Assembly: GCA_965205055.1 (NCBI GenBank)
Contig: OZ242030.1
Span: 4,030,001 to 4,094,000 of the forward strand
Direction: 5' to 3'
Length of the DNA: 64,000 bases
Origin: CBDBBY01 sp965205055
GTDB taxonomy: Bacteria > Pseudomonadota > Alphaproteobacteria > Rhodobacterales > Rhodobacteraceae
Made by a program: the position numbers and the translations under genes. How positions within the stretch are numbered: position 1 is the stretch's first letter; each line of letters starts with the position of its first letter. Below are positions 34,978-44,636 of the stretch, piece by piece. The notes beneath the pieces are model-generated. The model searched no databases. It had not been told where the DNA came from and saw nothing but the letters and a program-made list of their open reading frames with translations.

Positions 34978-36825
34978 TCAGATCCCGACCCGCTGTTTGG
35001 CTCGGATCGCTTCGTGCTCCGCGCGCGCGTTCCGGACTTCTTCGCGCTCGCTGACTTCGGGCACTCCAAGATCCCACGCGGCATCCCCCGGCACCCAGGT
35101 GTAGCCGTCGGTTGCAATCGAAATCACTGTAGTTCGATCCGTCGTCTTCGCCCATTCGACCGCGTCCTCCAAGTCGGCGAGGCTTTCCACTTGCCTTGAG
35201 AGCGCGCCCATGGATTCCGCGTGCTTGGCGAAATCGACAGGAAAGCTCCGCTGCCCGCGGCAGTCCTTGATGAAATTGTTGAACGAGCGTCCGCCCTTGT
35301 AGTTCTGAAGCCGGTCGATGATCGCGAAACCGCCGTTGTCGCAAACTACGATGATCATCTTGTGGCCGGTCAGGACAGACGAGTAGATGTCGGAGTTCAT
35401 CATCAGATACGAGCCGTCGCCGACCATCACGATGGGCGTTCCGTCGCCGCCCATCGCCATCGCCGTGCCCCAGCCGCCGGCGATTTCGTAGCCCATGCAC
35501 GAGTAGCCGAATTCGCAGTCGTAGGTGTGAGGAGCTTTCGCCCGCCATCCCTTCATTGTTTCGCCCGGCAAGCCGCCCGCCGCCGTGATCATCCGATCGT
35601 TTTCTTCGACCGCTTTGTTCACGACGCCGACAACTTGCGCGTAGGTCGGGATCTCGTTCGTCGGCGATTGGTGCTTGTCCAGCAGGTCGTTCCACTTGCG
35701 CATTTCGTCTTGCGCCTTGGCGGTCCATTCTCGGTCGGCGCTCCAATCGCCGAGCTCGGCATCCAATTCATTCAAAGTTTCGAGCGCGTCGCCCACCACA
35801 GGCAGCGACCGATGCTTGTGCGCGTCCCAGCGGCAGGTGTTCAACGCGATGAATTCCGCGTTTCGGGAAAACGCTGTCCACGAGCCGGTGGTGAAATCCT
35901 GAAGGCGCGTTCCGACGGCGAGCACCACGTCCGCTTCTGCCGCGACCGCATTCGCAGAAAAAGAGCCGACCACGCCGACCGGTCCGACATGAGTCGGGTG
36001 GTCGTGCGGTACCGTCGCCTTGCCGGCGATCGTTTCCGCGAGAGGCACGCCCCGCCTTTCCGCGAAAGAGGCAAGCTTCTCTTCCGCCAGCGAATACTTC
36101 GTTCCGCCTCCGGCGATTATGAACGGACGCTTCGCGTTTCGAATCCGTTCAACGGCTGCAGAGATGCTTGCCGCATCGGCGCGAGGCCGAGGCACGCGGT
36201 GCACGACCTTGCTGAAAAATTCCTCGGGATAGTCGAATGCGATTTCCTGAGTATCCTGGCATAGACCGATGAAGGCGGGTCCGCAATCGCCAGGATCAAG
36301 CATCGCCGCCACCGCCTGCGGCAATGAAGAAATGATCTGCTCGGGGTGGGAGATGCGGTCCCAATACCTCGAAACCGCCCTGAAGGCGTCGTTGACGGAG
36401 GTGCTGGGCGCGCCGAAATGCTCCACCTGCTGCAGCACAGGATCCGGGCGGCGGCTGGCGAATACGTCTCCGGACAGCATCAGCAGGGGAAGGCGGTTCG
36501 AATGGGCGACGGCAGCGGCGGTCACCATGTTCGAGGCGCCGGGTCCGATCGAGCTTGTGGCGACCATGATCTGGCGGCGCTTCTTGACCTTGGCGTATGC
36601 GATTCCGGCCAATGCCATCGATTGCTCGTTCTGGCCCCTCCAAACGGGCAGTTCATCCCGGTGGCGATCAAGCGCTTCAGCAAGGCAGGTGACGTTGCCG
36701 TGGCCGAATATGCCGAACACTCCTGCAAAAAGCGGGACGTCCTGGCCATCAATGACAGTTCGTTGGCTGCACAGATAGCGCACCAGCGCTTGCGCCATCG
36801 TCAATCGAATTGTTCCGCTCCCCAT
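34978..36825 (-). CDS. iolD: 3D-(3,5/4)-trihydroxycyclohexane-1,2-dione hydrolase
   Basis: 615 residues; a thiamine-diphosphate enzyme that opens the inositol-derived ring. The ThDP-activating Glu lies in VWRGQNEQSMALAG, the central domain has FIIAGGGTKYS, and the cofactor/Mg motif is VGDGSYLMMNSDIYSSVLTG...VVCDN. The ATG at 36825 has AGGA seven bases upstream and is preferred over 36861. It heads the iolD-iolE-SDR-iolG operon. iolA, iolB and iolC are not in the window. Confidence 0.9.
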   Translation of the reverse strand: MGSGTIRLTMAQALVRYLCSQRTVIDGQDVPLFAGVFGIFGHGNVTCLAEALDRHRDELPVWRGQNEQSMALAGIAYAKVKKRRQIMVATSSIGPGASNMVTAAAVAHSNRLPLLMLSGDVFASRRPDPVLQQVEHFGAPSTSVNDAFRAVSRYWDRISHPEQIISSLPQAVAAMLDPGDCGPAFIGLCQDTQEIAFDYPEEFFSKVVHRVPRPRADAASISAAVERIRNAKRPFIIAGGGTKYSLAEEKLASFAERRGVPLAETIAGKATVPHDHPTHVGPVGVVGSFSANAVAAEADVVLAVGTRLQDFTTGSWTAFSRNAEFIALNTCRWDAHKHRSLPVVGDALETLNELDAELGDWSADREWTAKAQDEMRKWNDLLDKHQSPTNEIPTYAQVVGVVNKAVEENDRMITAAGGLPGETMKGWRAKAPHTYDCEFGYSCMGYEIAGGWGTAMAMGGDGTPIVMVGDGSYLMMNSDIYSSVLTGHKMIIVVCDNGGFAIIDRLQNYKGGRSFNNFIKDCRGQRSFPVDFAKHAESMGALSRQVESLADLEDAVEWAKTTDRTTVISIATDGYTWVPGDAAWDLGVPEVSEREEVRNARAEHEAIRAKQRVGI

Positions 36826-37091
36826 TATGAATTCCTGCGGTCTGTTTGGACTGAGCAGCAATTCATAATGTCGGCGGATGGATTTATCAACGGCGCAAGA
36901 GAAACGGCCGTCTTTCTTCTCTTCCGGCGCCGGCGCAATTTTTCGAAGTCGAGCGGTCGCAAGAAACGTTTGGCTGATTGGTTTGTTCAGGTTTTCGGAT
37001 TAACTTATGGAAGTCGGACCTGAATGCAGGTATCGAAATCGTCGGCAACTGAATTCGGCCTTTCAGCCGAAGCGACCAAAGCGAGAAGCAA

Positions 37092-37910
37092 ATGATTGAA
37101 AACGGGCTGAAGCGGAACTGGTCGAACGGGCGGGCGGCGATCAACGGCTGGCTCGCGGTCGCCAACTCGTTCTCCGCGGAGATCATGGCGGAGCAAGGCT
37201 TCGACAGCCTGACGGTGGATCTGCAGCACGGCATAGTCGACTACCGCGACGCAGTTCTGATGTTCCAAGCCATGCGCGCAAGCGGCGTCGTTCCCATGAC
37301 CCGCGTTCCTTGGCTGGAACCCGGCATTGTGATGAAAGTGCTGGACGCCGGTGCGTACGGCGTCATTTGCCCGATGATCAACAACCGCGCGCAAGCCGAG
37401 GAGCTGGTCTCGCATGTGCGGTACACGCCTGTCGGAGGACGCAGTTTCGGGCCGACGCGCGCGAACATATCGGCCGGGCCGAACTACGCTTCGGAAGCAA
37501 ACGACCAGATCGTTTGTCTCGCAATGATCGAAACGGCCGAGGCCGTCGAGAACTTGACTGAGATCGTCGCGACGCCGAGTCTGGACGGAGTGTACATCGG
37601 CCCTTCGGACCTTACGCTCGGGGTGACGAGAGGAAGGCTGCCGGCCGGCCTGGACAGGGAAGAACCCGAAATGGTCGATGTGATAAAGCGGATTCTGGAT
37701 GAGGCGAAAAAGGCCGGAATTCGAGCTGGAATCCACTGCGTGAAGTTCGAATATGCCGCGAGAATGGTCGACCTCGGGTTCGATCTTGTAACCCTTTCCA
37801 GCGATGCGCGGATGCTCGCCGCAGCCGCTTCCGCCGATGTGAACGGGGTTCGGAAATTGATCGGCGCGGCGCCCGAGGCGGCGCAAAGGGATCTGTCAAG
37901 CGCGTATTGA
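37092..37910 (+). CDS. HpcH/HpaI-family aldolase
   Basis: 272 residues; class II (metal) pyruvate aldolase fold acting on 4-hydroxy-2-oxo acids. It has DLQHGIVDY near the N-terminus, the metal Glu in MIETAEAVEN and the metal Asp in GVYIGPSDLTLGVT. GAGAAG-type Shine-Dalgarno bases precede the ATG. It is divergent from iolD across 266 bp and only 4 bp upstream of hprK. A role in sugar-acid breakdown is likely; the substrate is unknown. Confidence 0.85.
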   Translation: MIENGLKRNWSNGRAAINGWLAVANSFSAEIMAEQGFDSLTVDLQHGIVDYRDAVLMFQAMRASGVVPMTRVPWLEPGIVMKVLDAGAYGVICPMINNRAQAEELVSHVRYTPVGGRSFGPTRANISAGPNYASEANDQIVCLAMIETAEAVENLTEIVATPSLDGVYIGPSDLTLGVTRGRLPAGLDREEPEMVDVIKRILDEAKKAGIRAGIHCVKFEYAARMVDLGFDLVTLSSDARMLAAAASADVNGVRKLIGAAPEAAQRDLSSAY

Positions 37911-37914
37911 ATGC

Positions 37915-38421
37915 ATGGCTGACGCGGATCTGCTCGACGCCCAATCCGTCCACGAAAGGCACTTCGTTCGAAAGGGCGAAGCTGCCGGTCCGGACCGTGC
38001 GGACGGCTGCGCTGTGATGCATGCGAGCTCCGTGGAGGTCAATGGCCGGGCCGCACTGATCCTGGGGCCGCCGGGTTCGGGGAAATCCGGCTTGGCTTTG
38101 GAACTGATGTCGCGGGGCGCCGGGCTGATATCCGACGACGGAACGAGAGTGGCGAGGCGAGGCGACCGAATCGAGCTTTCCGCTCCATCGAATGTTGCCG
38201 GAAAAATCGAGGCGCGGCATTTCGGGATACTGAAAGCCGCGTCCGTTTCCAAGGCCGATTTGGCCGTCGTCGTTGACCTGTCCAGTCCGGAACCCGAGCG
38301 GATGCCGCGTCGGCGCACGACGATCCTGCTTGGCGCGGAAATCGAACTTGTGTTCGGCGCAGGCGTTCCGAATCTCCCGGCAGCTCTGATCCAATATCTG
38401 AAAGGCGGGCGCGCGGATTGA
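37915..38421 (+). CDS. hprK: HPr kinase/phosphorylase, short alphaproteobacterial form
   Basis: 168 residues, only the C-terminal kinase domain as usual in alphaproteobacteria. Walker A is LGPPGSGKSGLALELM, followed by LISDDGTRV and the helix-containing GKIEARHFGIL. It phosphorylates a serine of HPr (Ser47 in the ptsH product here). ATG 38017 (MHASSVEVNGRAAL) is a plausible shorter start. rapZ, often next to it in the group, is absent; EIIA and HPr follow. Confidence 0.88.
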   Translation: MADADLLDAQSVHERHFVRKGEAAGPDRADGCAVMHASSVEVNGRAALILGPPGSGKSGLALELMSRGAGLISDDGTRVARRGDRIELSAPSNVAGKIEARHFGILKAASVSKADLAVVVDLSSPEPERMPRRRTTILLGAEIELVFGAGVPNLPAALIQYLKGGRAD

Positions 38422-38616
38422 GTGATTGGCGAAGGCGCATCCGAAACGTCGCCCGTTCGCGCCGGGGATTTTCAAAAGTCGAAATCCTTGCTGAAATATC
38501 ACGATGGCGCCCTGTTTCGAGCGAATGACGCTTGCATAAGGATTCGCTCCGTTGTCTAGTGTGTGGTTTGGAATGCTGCACTGCGGAATTTTCGCGCTTG
38601 GACAGAGGGTGGCAGC

Positions 38617-39006
38617 TTGATCGGCATCGTCGTAGTCGCAAACGGAAATATTGGCCGAGAATACTTGGCGAACTTGGAGCAGATGCGGGGCGAGCAGACA
38701 GGAATTGTCGCAGTCTCGGTCGAGTCCGACCACGACCGCAGGAAAAAGACGGAAGAAATTTGCAACGCAGCGAAAAAGGTCGATTCAGGCGACGGCGTGA
38801 TCGTCGTCACGGATCTCATCGGAAGCTCGCCTACGAACATTTCCATTGAAGCCTGCATGCCGGGTCGCCACGAAATCCTTTCCGGCTTGAACATGCCGAT
38901 GCTGATCGCGCTTTCGCAAGCCAGATCCGGCAATATCGAGTCCGCGGCGCGGCGAGCGGTCGAGGTGGGCAGAAAGTACATTCTTTGCGTGCAGGCGAAA
39001 GCATGA
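38617..39006 (+). CDS. PTS mannose-type EIIA domain protein lacking the phospho-histidine
   Basis: 129 residues from a TTG preceded by AGAGGGTGG. The fold signature is clear: SGDGVIVVTDLIGSSPTNIS (family D-x-F/L-G-G-T-P-x-N) and GLNMPMLIALSQAR. The active-site turn usually reads VTHG, with the His phosphorylated by HPr. Here it reads VANG, so position 9 is Asn (AAC). The second box has also drifted from GGTPSN to GSSPTN. The protein cannot be phosphorylated in the known way and may act as a constitutive unphosphorylated signal. It is coupled to ptsH, 4 bp downstream. Confidence 0.85.
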   Translation: MIGIVVVANGNIGREYLANLEQMRGEQTGIVAVSVESDHDRRKKTEEICNAAKKVDSGDGVIVVTDLIGSSPTNISIEACMPGRHEILSGLNMPMLIALSQARSGNIESAARRAVEVGRKYILCVQAKA

Positions 39007-39010
39007 AGCT

Positions 39011-39283
39011 ATGGAGGTGACGAAGTTCCTCAGAATCCAGAACGAAAAGGGCTTGCACGCAAGGGCGTCGGCCAAGTTCGTGGACGTGGTCGAGAAGTTC
39101 GACGCCGAAGCCGAAGTGTTCAAGGACGGAGTTTCCGCGTTGGGAAACTCAATAATGGGGCTATTGATGCTCGGCGCTTCCAAAGGTACAACGATTGAAG
39201 TCAGGATTTCCGGAGATGATGCCGAGTCGCTCGCCAAAGCATTGGAGGAGCTGGTAGGCAACCGCTTCGGAGAAAAATACTAA
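39011..39283 (+). CDS. ptsH: Phosphocarrier protein HPr
   Basis: 90 residues. The active-site histidine is H16 in KGLHARASAKFV, and the regulatory serine is S47 in LGNSIMGLLMLGAS. Both are conserved, so it can be phosphorylated by enzyme I and by HprK. Its ATG is 4 bp after the EIIA stop. No sugar permease is encoded nearby, consistent with the purely regulatory PTS of alphaproteobacteria. Confidence 0.92.
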   Translation: MEVTKFLRIQNEKGLHARASAKFVDVVEKFDAEAEVFKDGVSALGNSIMGLLMLGASKGTTIEVRISGDDAESLAKALEELVGNRFGEKY

Positions 39284-39324
39284 ACTCAAGGTTCCATCCA
39301 CACCACCTGCGGGAGTTTGCGATA

Positions 39325-40188
39325 TTGGATGATAATCTCGAGCCGCTTGCGAGCGACCCGGATTACAAGCCGTACGATGGCCGCAATCTTTCGTATGCCG
39401 GTACGTTTCCGAATTCCGTCCGGGGCATCGTGATCCGGGTGGTCGAATGGTTGACGGGCAAAGCCACGCTGATGAGGCTTGTCCGGGAATTCGAACGGAC
39501 GGGCAGGGCGCCCGGGCAAAGCTTCTGGGGCCGCTGCCTTGAGCTGCTGGACATCGAACTGCTCACGCCGGACGATCAGATTGCGAAAATTCCCCGGGAA
39601 GGCCCTGTCGTCATCACGGCGAATCATCCGCACGGTCTGGTGGACGGTCTGGTGCTGGCCGAACTCGTCGGCCGAAGGCGCTCGGACTTCAAGATCCTGA
39701 CGAGATCATTGCTTACGAATGTGCCGCAAATTCAAGAGCACATGCTTCCGGTCGCATTTTGGCACGAAGACGATTCGCGGAAGAAACTCGTCGAGATGCG
39801 AAAACTGGCGATGGAGCATCTGGAAGCGAACGGGGTGGTGATCCTGTTTCCCGCCGGGGGCGTCGCGCATGCTCCCGATTGGCGTTCGCCCGCGGTGGAA
39901 GACACATGGAACCCGTTCACTTCGAGCTTGCTGTTGCGCAGCGACGCCGTGCTCTTGCCGATCTACTTCCCCGGCGAGAACAGCCGATGGTACCAGTGGG
40001 CGCACCAGTTTTCGGTCACGATTCGGCAAGGGCTGCTGCTGCACGAAATCGTCCATGCGATGCGCAAAGCGCAGAAGCCGGTCATCGGAGACGTCATAGG
40101 CCGCGACGAAATCGAGAAGTGGCGCGGCGACAAGGTCGAATTCATGGCGTGGCTCCGCGACTTGACGTTGTCGCTCCGCGAAGATTGA
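39325..40188 (+). CDS. 1-acylglycerol-3-phosphate-type acyltransferase
   Basis: 287 residues of the LPLAT superfamily. The catalytic block is ITANHPHGLVDGLVL (His/Asp), with the later substrate-binding ILFPAGGVAH motif and 'VLLPIYFPGENSRWYQW'. It acylates a lysophospholipid or related acceptor at the inner membrane. The start is a TTG with GGGAG upstream. It stands alone, ending 7 bp from the convergent dehydrogenase gene. Confidence 0.82.
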   Translation: MDDNLEPLASDPDYKPYDGRNLSYAGTFPNSVRGIVIRVVEWLTGKATLMRLVREFERTGRAPGQSFWGRCLELLDIELLTPDDQIAKIPREGPVVITANHPHGLVDGLVLAELVGRRRSDFKILTRSLLTNVPQIQEHMLPVAFWHEDDSRKKLVEMRKLAMEHLEANGVVILFPAGGVAHAPDWRSPAVEDTWNPFTSSLLLRSDAVLLPIYFPGENSRWYQWAHQFSVTIRQGLLLHEIVHAMRKAQKPVIGDVIGRDEIEKWRGDKVEFMAWLRDLTLSLRED

Positions 40189-40195
40189 CCGCGCC

Positions 40196-41071
40196 CTACC
40201 TCGTCGGCGCGGGCGGTTCCGAATGGTAGTCGTAGAAGCCGCGCTTCGACTTCCGTCCCAGCCAGCCGGCTTCGACATATTTCGCCAATAGCGGGCACGG
40301 CCTGTATTTCGTGTCGGCAAGGCCTTCATGAAGTACGTTCATGATGGCCAGGCACGTGTCCAAGCCGATGAAATCCGCAAGCTGAAGCGGCCCCATCGGA
40401 TGGTTGGCCCCGAGTTTCATCGCCCGGTCAATCGATTCGACGGAACCCACGCCCTCGTAGAGCGTGTAGACCGCCTCGTTGATCATCGGCATGAGTATGC
40501 GATTCACGATGAATCCCGGAAAATCTTCGGCGGACGCCGCCGTCTTGCCCAGGCTTTCCACGACGCCGCGCAGGATCTGGTAGGTCGCGTCGTCCGTTGC
40601 GATGCCCCGGATCAGCTCGACGAGCTGCATGACCGGCACGGGATTCATGAAATGGAAGCCCATGAACTTCGCCGGACGGTCCGTCCGGGACGCGAGCCTC
40701 GTGATGGAAATCGACGAGGTGTTGGAAGTCAGGATGGTTTCCGGGCGCAGATTGGGAACGATCTCCTTGAATATCCCGGATTTTACGGACTCATTCTCCG
40801 TCGCGGCTTCGATCACGAGATCATTGTCGCCGATCGCGGCGAGATCAAGCGTCGTCCTGATCCGCCCCAGCGCTTCCGACATGTTCTTTTCAGCGACGAG
40901 GCCTTTGCTGATCTGCCGCCGGAGGTTTTTTTCGATCGACGCGAGCGCGGCATCCAGCCGCTCCTGCGAAAGATCGTGCAAGAGAACTTCAAAGCCGGAC
41001 AGCGCGAAGACATGCGCGATGCCGTTCCCCATCTGGCCCGCGCCGACGACGCCAACTTGCTTGATTTCCAT
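40196..41071 (-). CDS. 3-hydroxybutyryl-CoA dehydrogenase
   Basis: 291 residues. The NAD-binding GAGQMGNGIAHVFALSGFEVLLHD at the N-terminus, the catalytic His in GFHFMNPVPVMQLVELI and the C-terminal domain with FADFIGLDTCLAIM-like sequence match the short monofunctional enzymes. It interconverts acetoacetyl-CoA and 3-hydroxybutyryl-CoA. It lies downstream of etfBA in the order common to alphaproteobacteria. Confidence 0.92.
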   Translation of the reverse strand: MEIKQVGVVGAGQMGNGIAHVFALSGFEVLLHDLSQERLDAALASIEKNLRRQISKGLVAEKNMSEALGRIRTTLDLAAIGDNDLVIEAATENESVKSGIFKEIVPNLRPETILTSNTSSISITRLASRTDRPAKFMGFHFMNPVPVMQLVELIRGIATDDATYQILRGVVESLGKTAASAEDFPGFIVNRILMPMINEAVYTLYEGVGSVESIDRAMKLGANHPMGPLQLADFIGLDTCLAIMNVLHEGLADTKYRPCPLLAKYVEAGWLGRKSKRGFYDYHSEPPAPTR

Positions 41072-41133
41072 TTTCGACTCCCGCCGGATTCAGGTCGCGG
41101 TCAAGCGCCGCAATCCGGGCTCAGAAACTTTCG

Positions 41134-42060
41134 TCAGATTTTTCCGGTCAGTTCCGGAACCGCTGTGAACAAATCGGCGACCAGACCGTAATCCGCGACT
41201 TGGAAGATGGGCGCTTCTTCATCCTTGTTGATCGCCACGATCAGTTTCGAGTCCTTCATCCCCGCCAGATGCTGGATGGCGCCGGATATTCCGACCGCGA
41301 CGTAGAGATCCGGCGCGACGACCTTTCCCGTCTGCCCCACCTGCCAGTCATTCGGCGCGAAACCGGAATCGACAGCGGCGCGCGAGGCTCCGACGGCGGC
41401 CCCCAGCTTGTCCGCAAGGCCGGAAATCAAATTGAAGTCCTCGGGCGAGCCGACTCCCCTGCCTCCGGACACCACGATCTTTGCCGAGGTGAGTTCAGGC
41501 CGGTCGGTCGAAGCGATCTTGTCTTCCAACCAAGCGGACAATTCCGGATCGGCGGACGAGGCGATCGATTCGACGGGAGCGGAGTCTCCTTCGCCGACCG
41601 CCGAATATGCGGCCGTCCTGATGGTGATGACTTTCTTCGCGTCCTTCGATTTGACGGTCTGCAGCGCATTGCCCGCATAAATCGGTCGTTCGAATGTTTC
41701 GCCGTCGACGACTTTCGTTATGTCGGAAATCATCATGGCGTCCAAAAGCGCGGCCACTCTGGGCAGAGTGTTCTGGGCGGCGGTTGAGGCGGGGCCGACG
41801 ATATGTTCGTAGCCGGGCGCGAGGTCGACGACGAGGTCTGCGACGGGCTCGGCGAGCGCATGCGCATAGATCGGGCTGTCGGCGCACAGGACCTTGGCGA
41901 CCCCGTCAAGCTTTGCCGCTTCCGCGGCCGCTTGTTCGCAGCTTTCTGATGCGCACAGTACTGTGATCTCGCCCAAATCCCGTGCGGCCGTTACAGTTTT
42001 GGCGATCAGATCCGTCGCCAGTTTCGAACCGTTGAGTTCCGCGAGCAATAGGACAGCCAT
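41134..42060 (-). CDS. etfA: Electron transfer flavoprotein alpha subunit
   Basis: 308 residues. The FAD-binding C-terminal domain has [58 protein letters not shown] and [19 protein letters not shown], the ETF-alpha signature. It passes electrons from acyl-CoA dehydrogenases to ETF:quinone oxidoreductase. Its start codon shares a base with the etfB stop. Confidence 0.95.
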   Translation of the reverse strand: MAVLLLAELNGSKLATDLIAKTVTAARDLGEITVLCASESCEQAAAEAAKLDGVAKVLCADSPIYAHALAEPVADLVVDLAPGYEHIVGPASTAAQNTLPRVAALLDAMMISDITKVVDGETFERPIYAGNALQTVKSKDAKKVITIRTAAYSAVGEGDSAPVESIASSADPELSAWLEDKIASTDRPELTSAKIVVSGGRGVGSPEDFNLISGLADKLGAAVGASRAAVDSGFAPNDWQVGQTGKVVAPDLYVAVGISGAIQHLAGMKDSKLIVAINKDEEAPIFQVADYGLVADLFTAVPELTGKI

Positions 42061-42821
42061 CAGATAACCTCCTCCTCGTCTCTCAATTTCTGGATCAAGT
42101 CGTCTACGGACTCCACGATGACGCCGGCTTTGCGCGCTTCCGGCTCAACCGTCTTGAGGATGTCGAGCCTTGGGGCGACATCGACGCCGTAGTCTTCGGG
42201 CGTTTTGATTTCGAAAGGCTTCCGTTTCGCGCGCTGGATATTGGGAAGCGAAGGATATCGCGGCTCGTTCATGCGGAGGTCGACCGTCACGACGCAGGGA
42301 AGGCCGATTTTCACCACCTGCAGGCCGCCGTCCACTTCCCTGGTCACGACTGCATGACCGTCGCCGACCTCCAGTTCCGACGCGAAAGTCGCTTGCGGAC
42401 ATCCCATCAGCGCGGCGAGCATTTGCCCGGTGGCATTCAGGTCGTTGTCTATGGCTTGCTTGCCCATCAAGACGATGCCGGGCTGTTCCTCGTCCGCCAC
42501 GGCCTTGAGGAGCTTTGCGACGGCAAGCGGCTCAATGTCGTTGTGCGGGTCGTCCGCCGCCTCGATGAGCAGCGCCCGGTCAGCTCCCATCGCAAGCGCC
42601 GCGCGAAGAATCGATTGCGCTTGCTGGACTCCGATTGAAACCGCAACGACCTCTTCTGCCTTGCCAGCCTCTTTCAGGCGAATCGCTTCTTCGACCGCTA
42701 TCTCGTCGAAGGGATTCATGGACATTTTCACGTTCGCGAGATCGACACCCGATCCGTCCTGCCTGACGCGCACCTTGACGTTGTAATCGATCACCCTCTT
42801 GACGGGCACAAGCACCTTCAT
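42060..42821 (-). CDS. etfB: Electron transfer flavoprotein beta subunit
   Basis: 253 residues. [35 protein letters not shown] and the C-terminal [20 protein letters not shown] are typical. I chose the ATG at 42821, 9 bases after GGAGG; an upstream ATG at 42848 has no such site. It is the partner of EtfA in a coupled pair. Confidence 0.95.
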   Translation of the reverse strand: MKVLVPVKRVIDYNVKVRVRQDGSGVDLANVKMSMNPFDEIAVEEAIRLKEAGKAEEVVAVSIGVQQAQSILRAALAMGADRALLIEAADDPHNDIEPLAVAKLLKAVADEEQPGIVLMGKQAIDNDLNATGQMLAALMGCPQATFASELEVGDGHAVVTREVDGGLQVVKIGLPCVVTVDLRMNEPRYPSLPNIQRAKRKPFEIKTPEDYGVDVAPRLDILKTVEPEARKAGVIVESVDDLIQKLRDEEEVI

Positions 42822-42957
42822 CGCATAGCCTCCTGCGCAATTCTTCAACGCGGATCATTCGATTCTCGACGATACGCTTTAATGAAGCGCCCGAAAAAAA
42901 TACAGTGCAATGTTGGGTTGCGAAAATTGAGCGGCGGCCTTCGCGCGGCGCGGCGAT

Positions 42958-43530
42958 TCAGCGATTCGCGCCCGGAACCCACAAGATGTCGTCCGCTCCG
43001 TCGCGATTGGCGGCCCGGGCCGCGACAAAGAGCCAGTCGGACAGCCGGTTGAGATAGCGAACCGCATCGGGGCTCAAGGGTTCGGCCAAGCCGAGCTCGA
43101 CAGTGCGCCTCTCCGCTCGCCTCGCGATGGTTCGGCAAAGATGAAGAGCCGCTGCAAGCTCGGACCCGCCGGGCAGCACGAAACTCCGGAGCGGCGAAAG
43201 ACGCTCGTTGACCAGATCGATCTCCTGCTCCAAGCGATCAACTTGGCTTGAAGCGATTCGGAGCGGTTTCCGCTCCATCCGGCCTTCGTCTCCGCCCATA
43301 GGCCGGCAAAGATCGGCCCCGAGGTCGAAGAGATCGTTCTGTATTGCAGCAAGTTTCGCATCCAGAGGCTCATCCGCATGCAGACGCGCGATTCCCAAGG
43401 CCGAGTTCAGCTCGTCCACCGTTCCGTAAGCGTCGACCCGGAGCGAGCATTTCGACACCCGGGAACTGTCGCCGAGCGCGGTCTCGCCGCCGTCGCCGGT
43501 TTTCGTGTAAATTTTGCTCAGAACGACCAT
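42958..43530 (-). CDS. Cob(I)alamin adenosyltransferase, PduO type
   Basis: 190 residues. The N-terminal KIYTKTGDGGETALGD, the following DAYGTVDELNSALG and the helix RTIARRAERRTVEL are hallmarks of PduO-type ATRs, which make adenosylcobalamin from cob(I)alamin and ATP. It is 3 bp downstream of the HIG1 gene and upstream of etfBA, a conserved alphaproteobacterial grouping. Confidence 0.9.
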   Translation of the reverse strand: MVVLSKIYTKTGDGGETALGDSSRVSKCSLRVDAYGTVDELNSALGIARLHADEPLDAKLAAIQNDLFDLGADLCRPMGGDEGRMERKPLRIASSQVDRLEQEIDLVNERLSPLRSFVLPGGSELAAALHLCRTIARRAERRTVELGLAEPLSPDAVRYLNRLSDWLFVAARAANRDGADDILWVPGANR

Positions 43531-43533
43531 TCG

Positions 43534-43737
43534 TCAGCCTCCGCCGCTGAAAAGCACGACAAGCAAAATCAAAGCCACCGCGACCGCTTGCGCAATGATC
43601 CGCAACCGCATGATCTTGTTGGCGTATTTTCGATTGAATTCGCCGCCCGTCGCAAATCCGCCGATCCCGACCATCAGGATCACCAGAACGCAGAGCACCG
43701 CGAGCACTGCAATGATTGTCAGAGGGCTTCCAAGCAT
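43534..43737 (-). CDS. HIG1-domain twin-transmembrane protein
   Basis: 67 residues with two hydrophobic helices (about 5-27 and 47-64) separated by the conserved GEFNRKYANKIMRLRI loop of the HIG1 (hypoxia-induced gene 1) domain. Its mitochondrial relatives associate with respiratory complexes. It lies just upstream of the cobalamin adenosyltransferase gene, as in many alphaproteobacteria. Confidence 0.8.
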   Translation of the reverse strand: MLGSPLTIIAVLAVLCVLVILMVGIGGFATGGEFNRKYANKIMRLRIIAQAVAVALILLVVLFSGGG

Positions 43738-43778
43738 CGTTCACCCAATGCGCTTCTGCAGCATGCGAGCTCCGGCGC

Positions 43779-44636
43779 TCAAGATCTGGCTCCCAAGAGT
43801 CTGTCCAGAGCGCCGGTTGGCAGAATTTTCTTCATGAGAGCCGCCATGTAGGTCGGTGCCGTTACGTAGTATCGAGGCTTCGGGCTGGCCGACTCGAGCG
43901 CGTGGATCAGCTTTTTGGTCACGGCCTCCGGCGGCAGTTCGCCCCGGTCCTTGGGCGAATCATCCGCATAAAGCCTGGGGATCAATTGGTTTCGATACTT
44001 GTGCGCGACGGCGGAGCTCTCCCAGTCCACCCACTTTTCGAAGGGCGCCCGCGAGTTTTCGCGTATCCTCGTGGAGATCGGTCCCGGCTCGATCAGGATG
44101 ATTTTGATCGGCGTTCCTGAAAATTCCATCCTCATGGTGTCTGTCAAGCCTTCAAGTGCGAATTTCGTGGAGACATATGGCCCGCGCCACTTCATGGTTA
44201 TGAATCCGAGAACCGAAGAGCAATTCACGATGCGTCCATGTCCCTGTGATCTCATCGTCGGAATCACTCGCCTCGCAAGATCGTGGTACCCGAAAAAGTT
44301 CGCTTCGAATATCTCGCGCAGAGCGTCGCGCGAGATATCCTCGACTGCGCCCGGGATGGCAAAAGCACCGTTGTTGAAAAGAGCGTCAAGCGTTCCGCCG
44401 GTCCGCGCAAGCGCCTCCTCCAACGCAGATCCAATGCTGTCTTCGTCCTGATAATCAAGCCGGAAGCTTTCGAGCCCCTCGCTTTGAAGCTTCTTGCAGT
44501 CCTCGTCTTTTCTGCAGGTCGCAAACACGCGCCAGCCCCGAGTCGTCAAACGCTTTACCGCATCGTATCCGATGCCGGAAGAGCATCCCGTGATCAGTAT
44601 GCTCCGCGCGCTTGCGCCGTTTTCGTTTGAAACCAT
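43779..44636 (-). CDS. Short-chain dehydrogenase/reductase
   Basis: 285 residues. It has ILITGCSSGIGYDAVKRL, the NNGAFAIPG motif, VNCSSVLGF and the catalytic YVSTKFALEG (Tyr-x3-Lys). The extended C-terminal part ending YVTAPTYMAALMKKILP is seen in retinol-dehydrogenase-like SDRs. The substrate is unknown. Confidence 0.85.
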   Translation of the reverse strand: MVSNENGASARSILITGCSSGIGYDAVKRLTTRGWRVFATCRKDEDCKKLQSEGLESFRLDYQDEDSIGSALEEALARTGGTLDALFNNGAFAIPGAVEDISRDALREIFEANFFGYHDLARRVIPTMRSQGHGRIVNCSSVLGFITMKWRGPYVSTKFALEGLTDTMRMEFSGTPIKIILIEPGPISTRIRENSRAPFEKWVDWESSAVAHKYRNQLIPRLYADDSPKDRGELPPEAVTKKLIHALESASPKPRYYVTAPTYMAALMKKILPTGALDRLLGARS

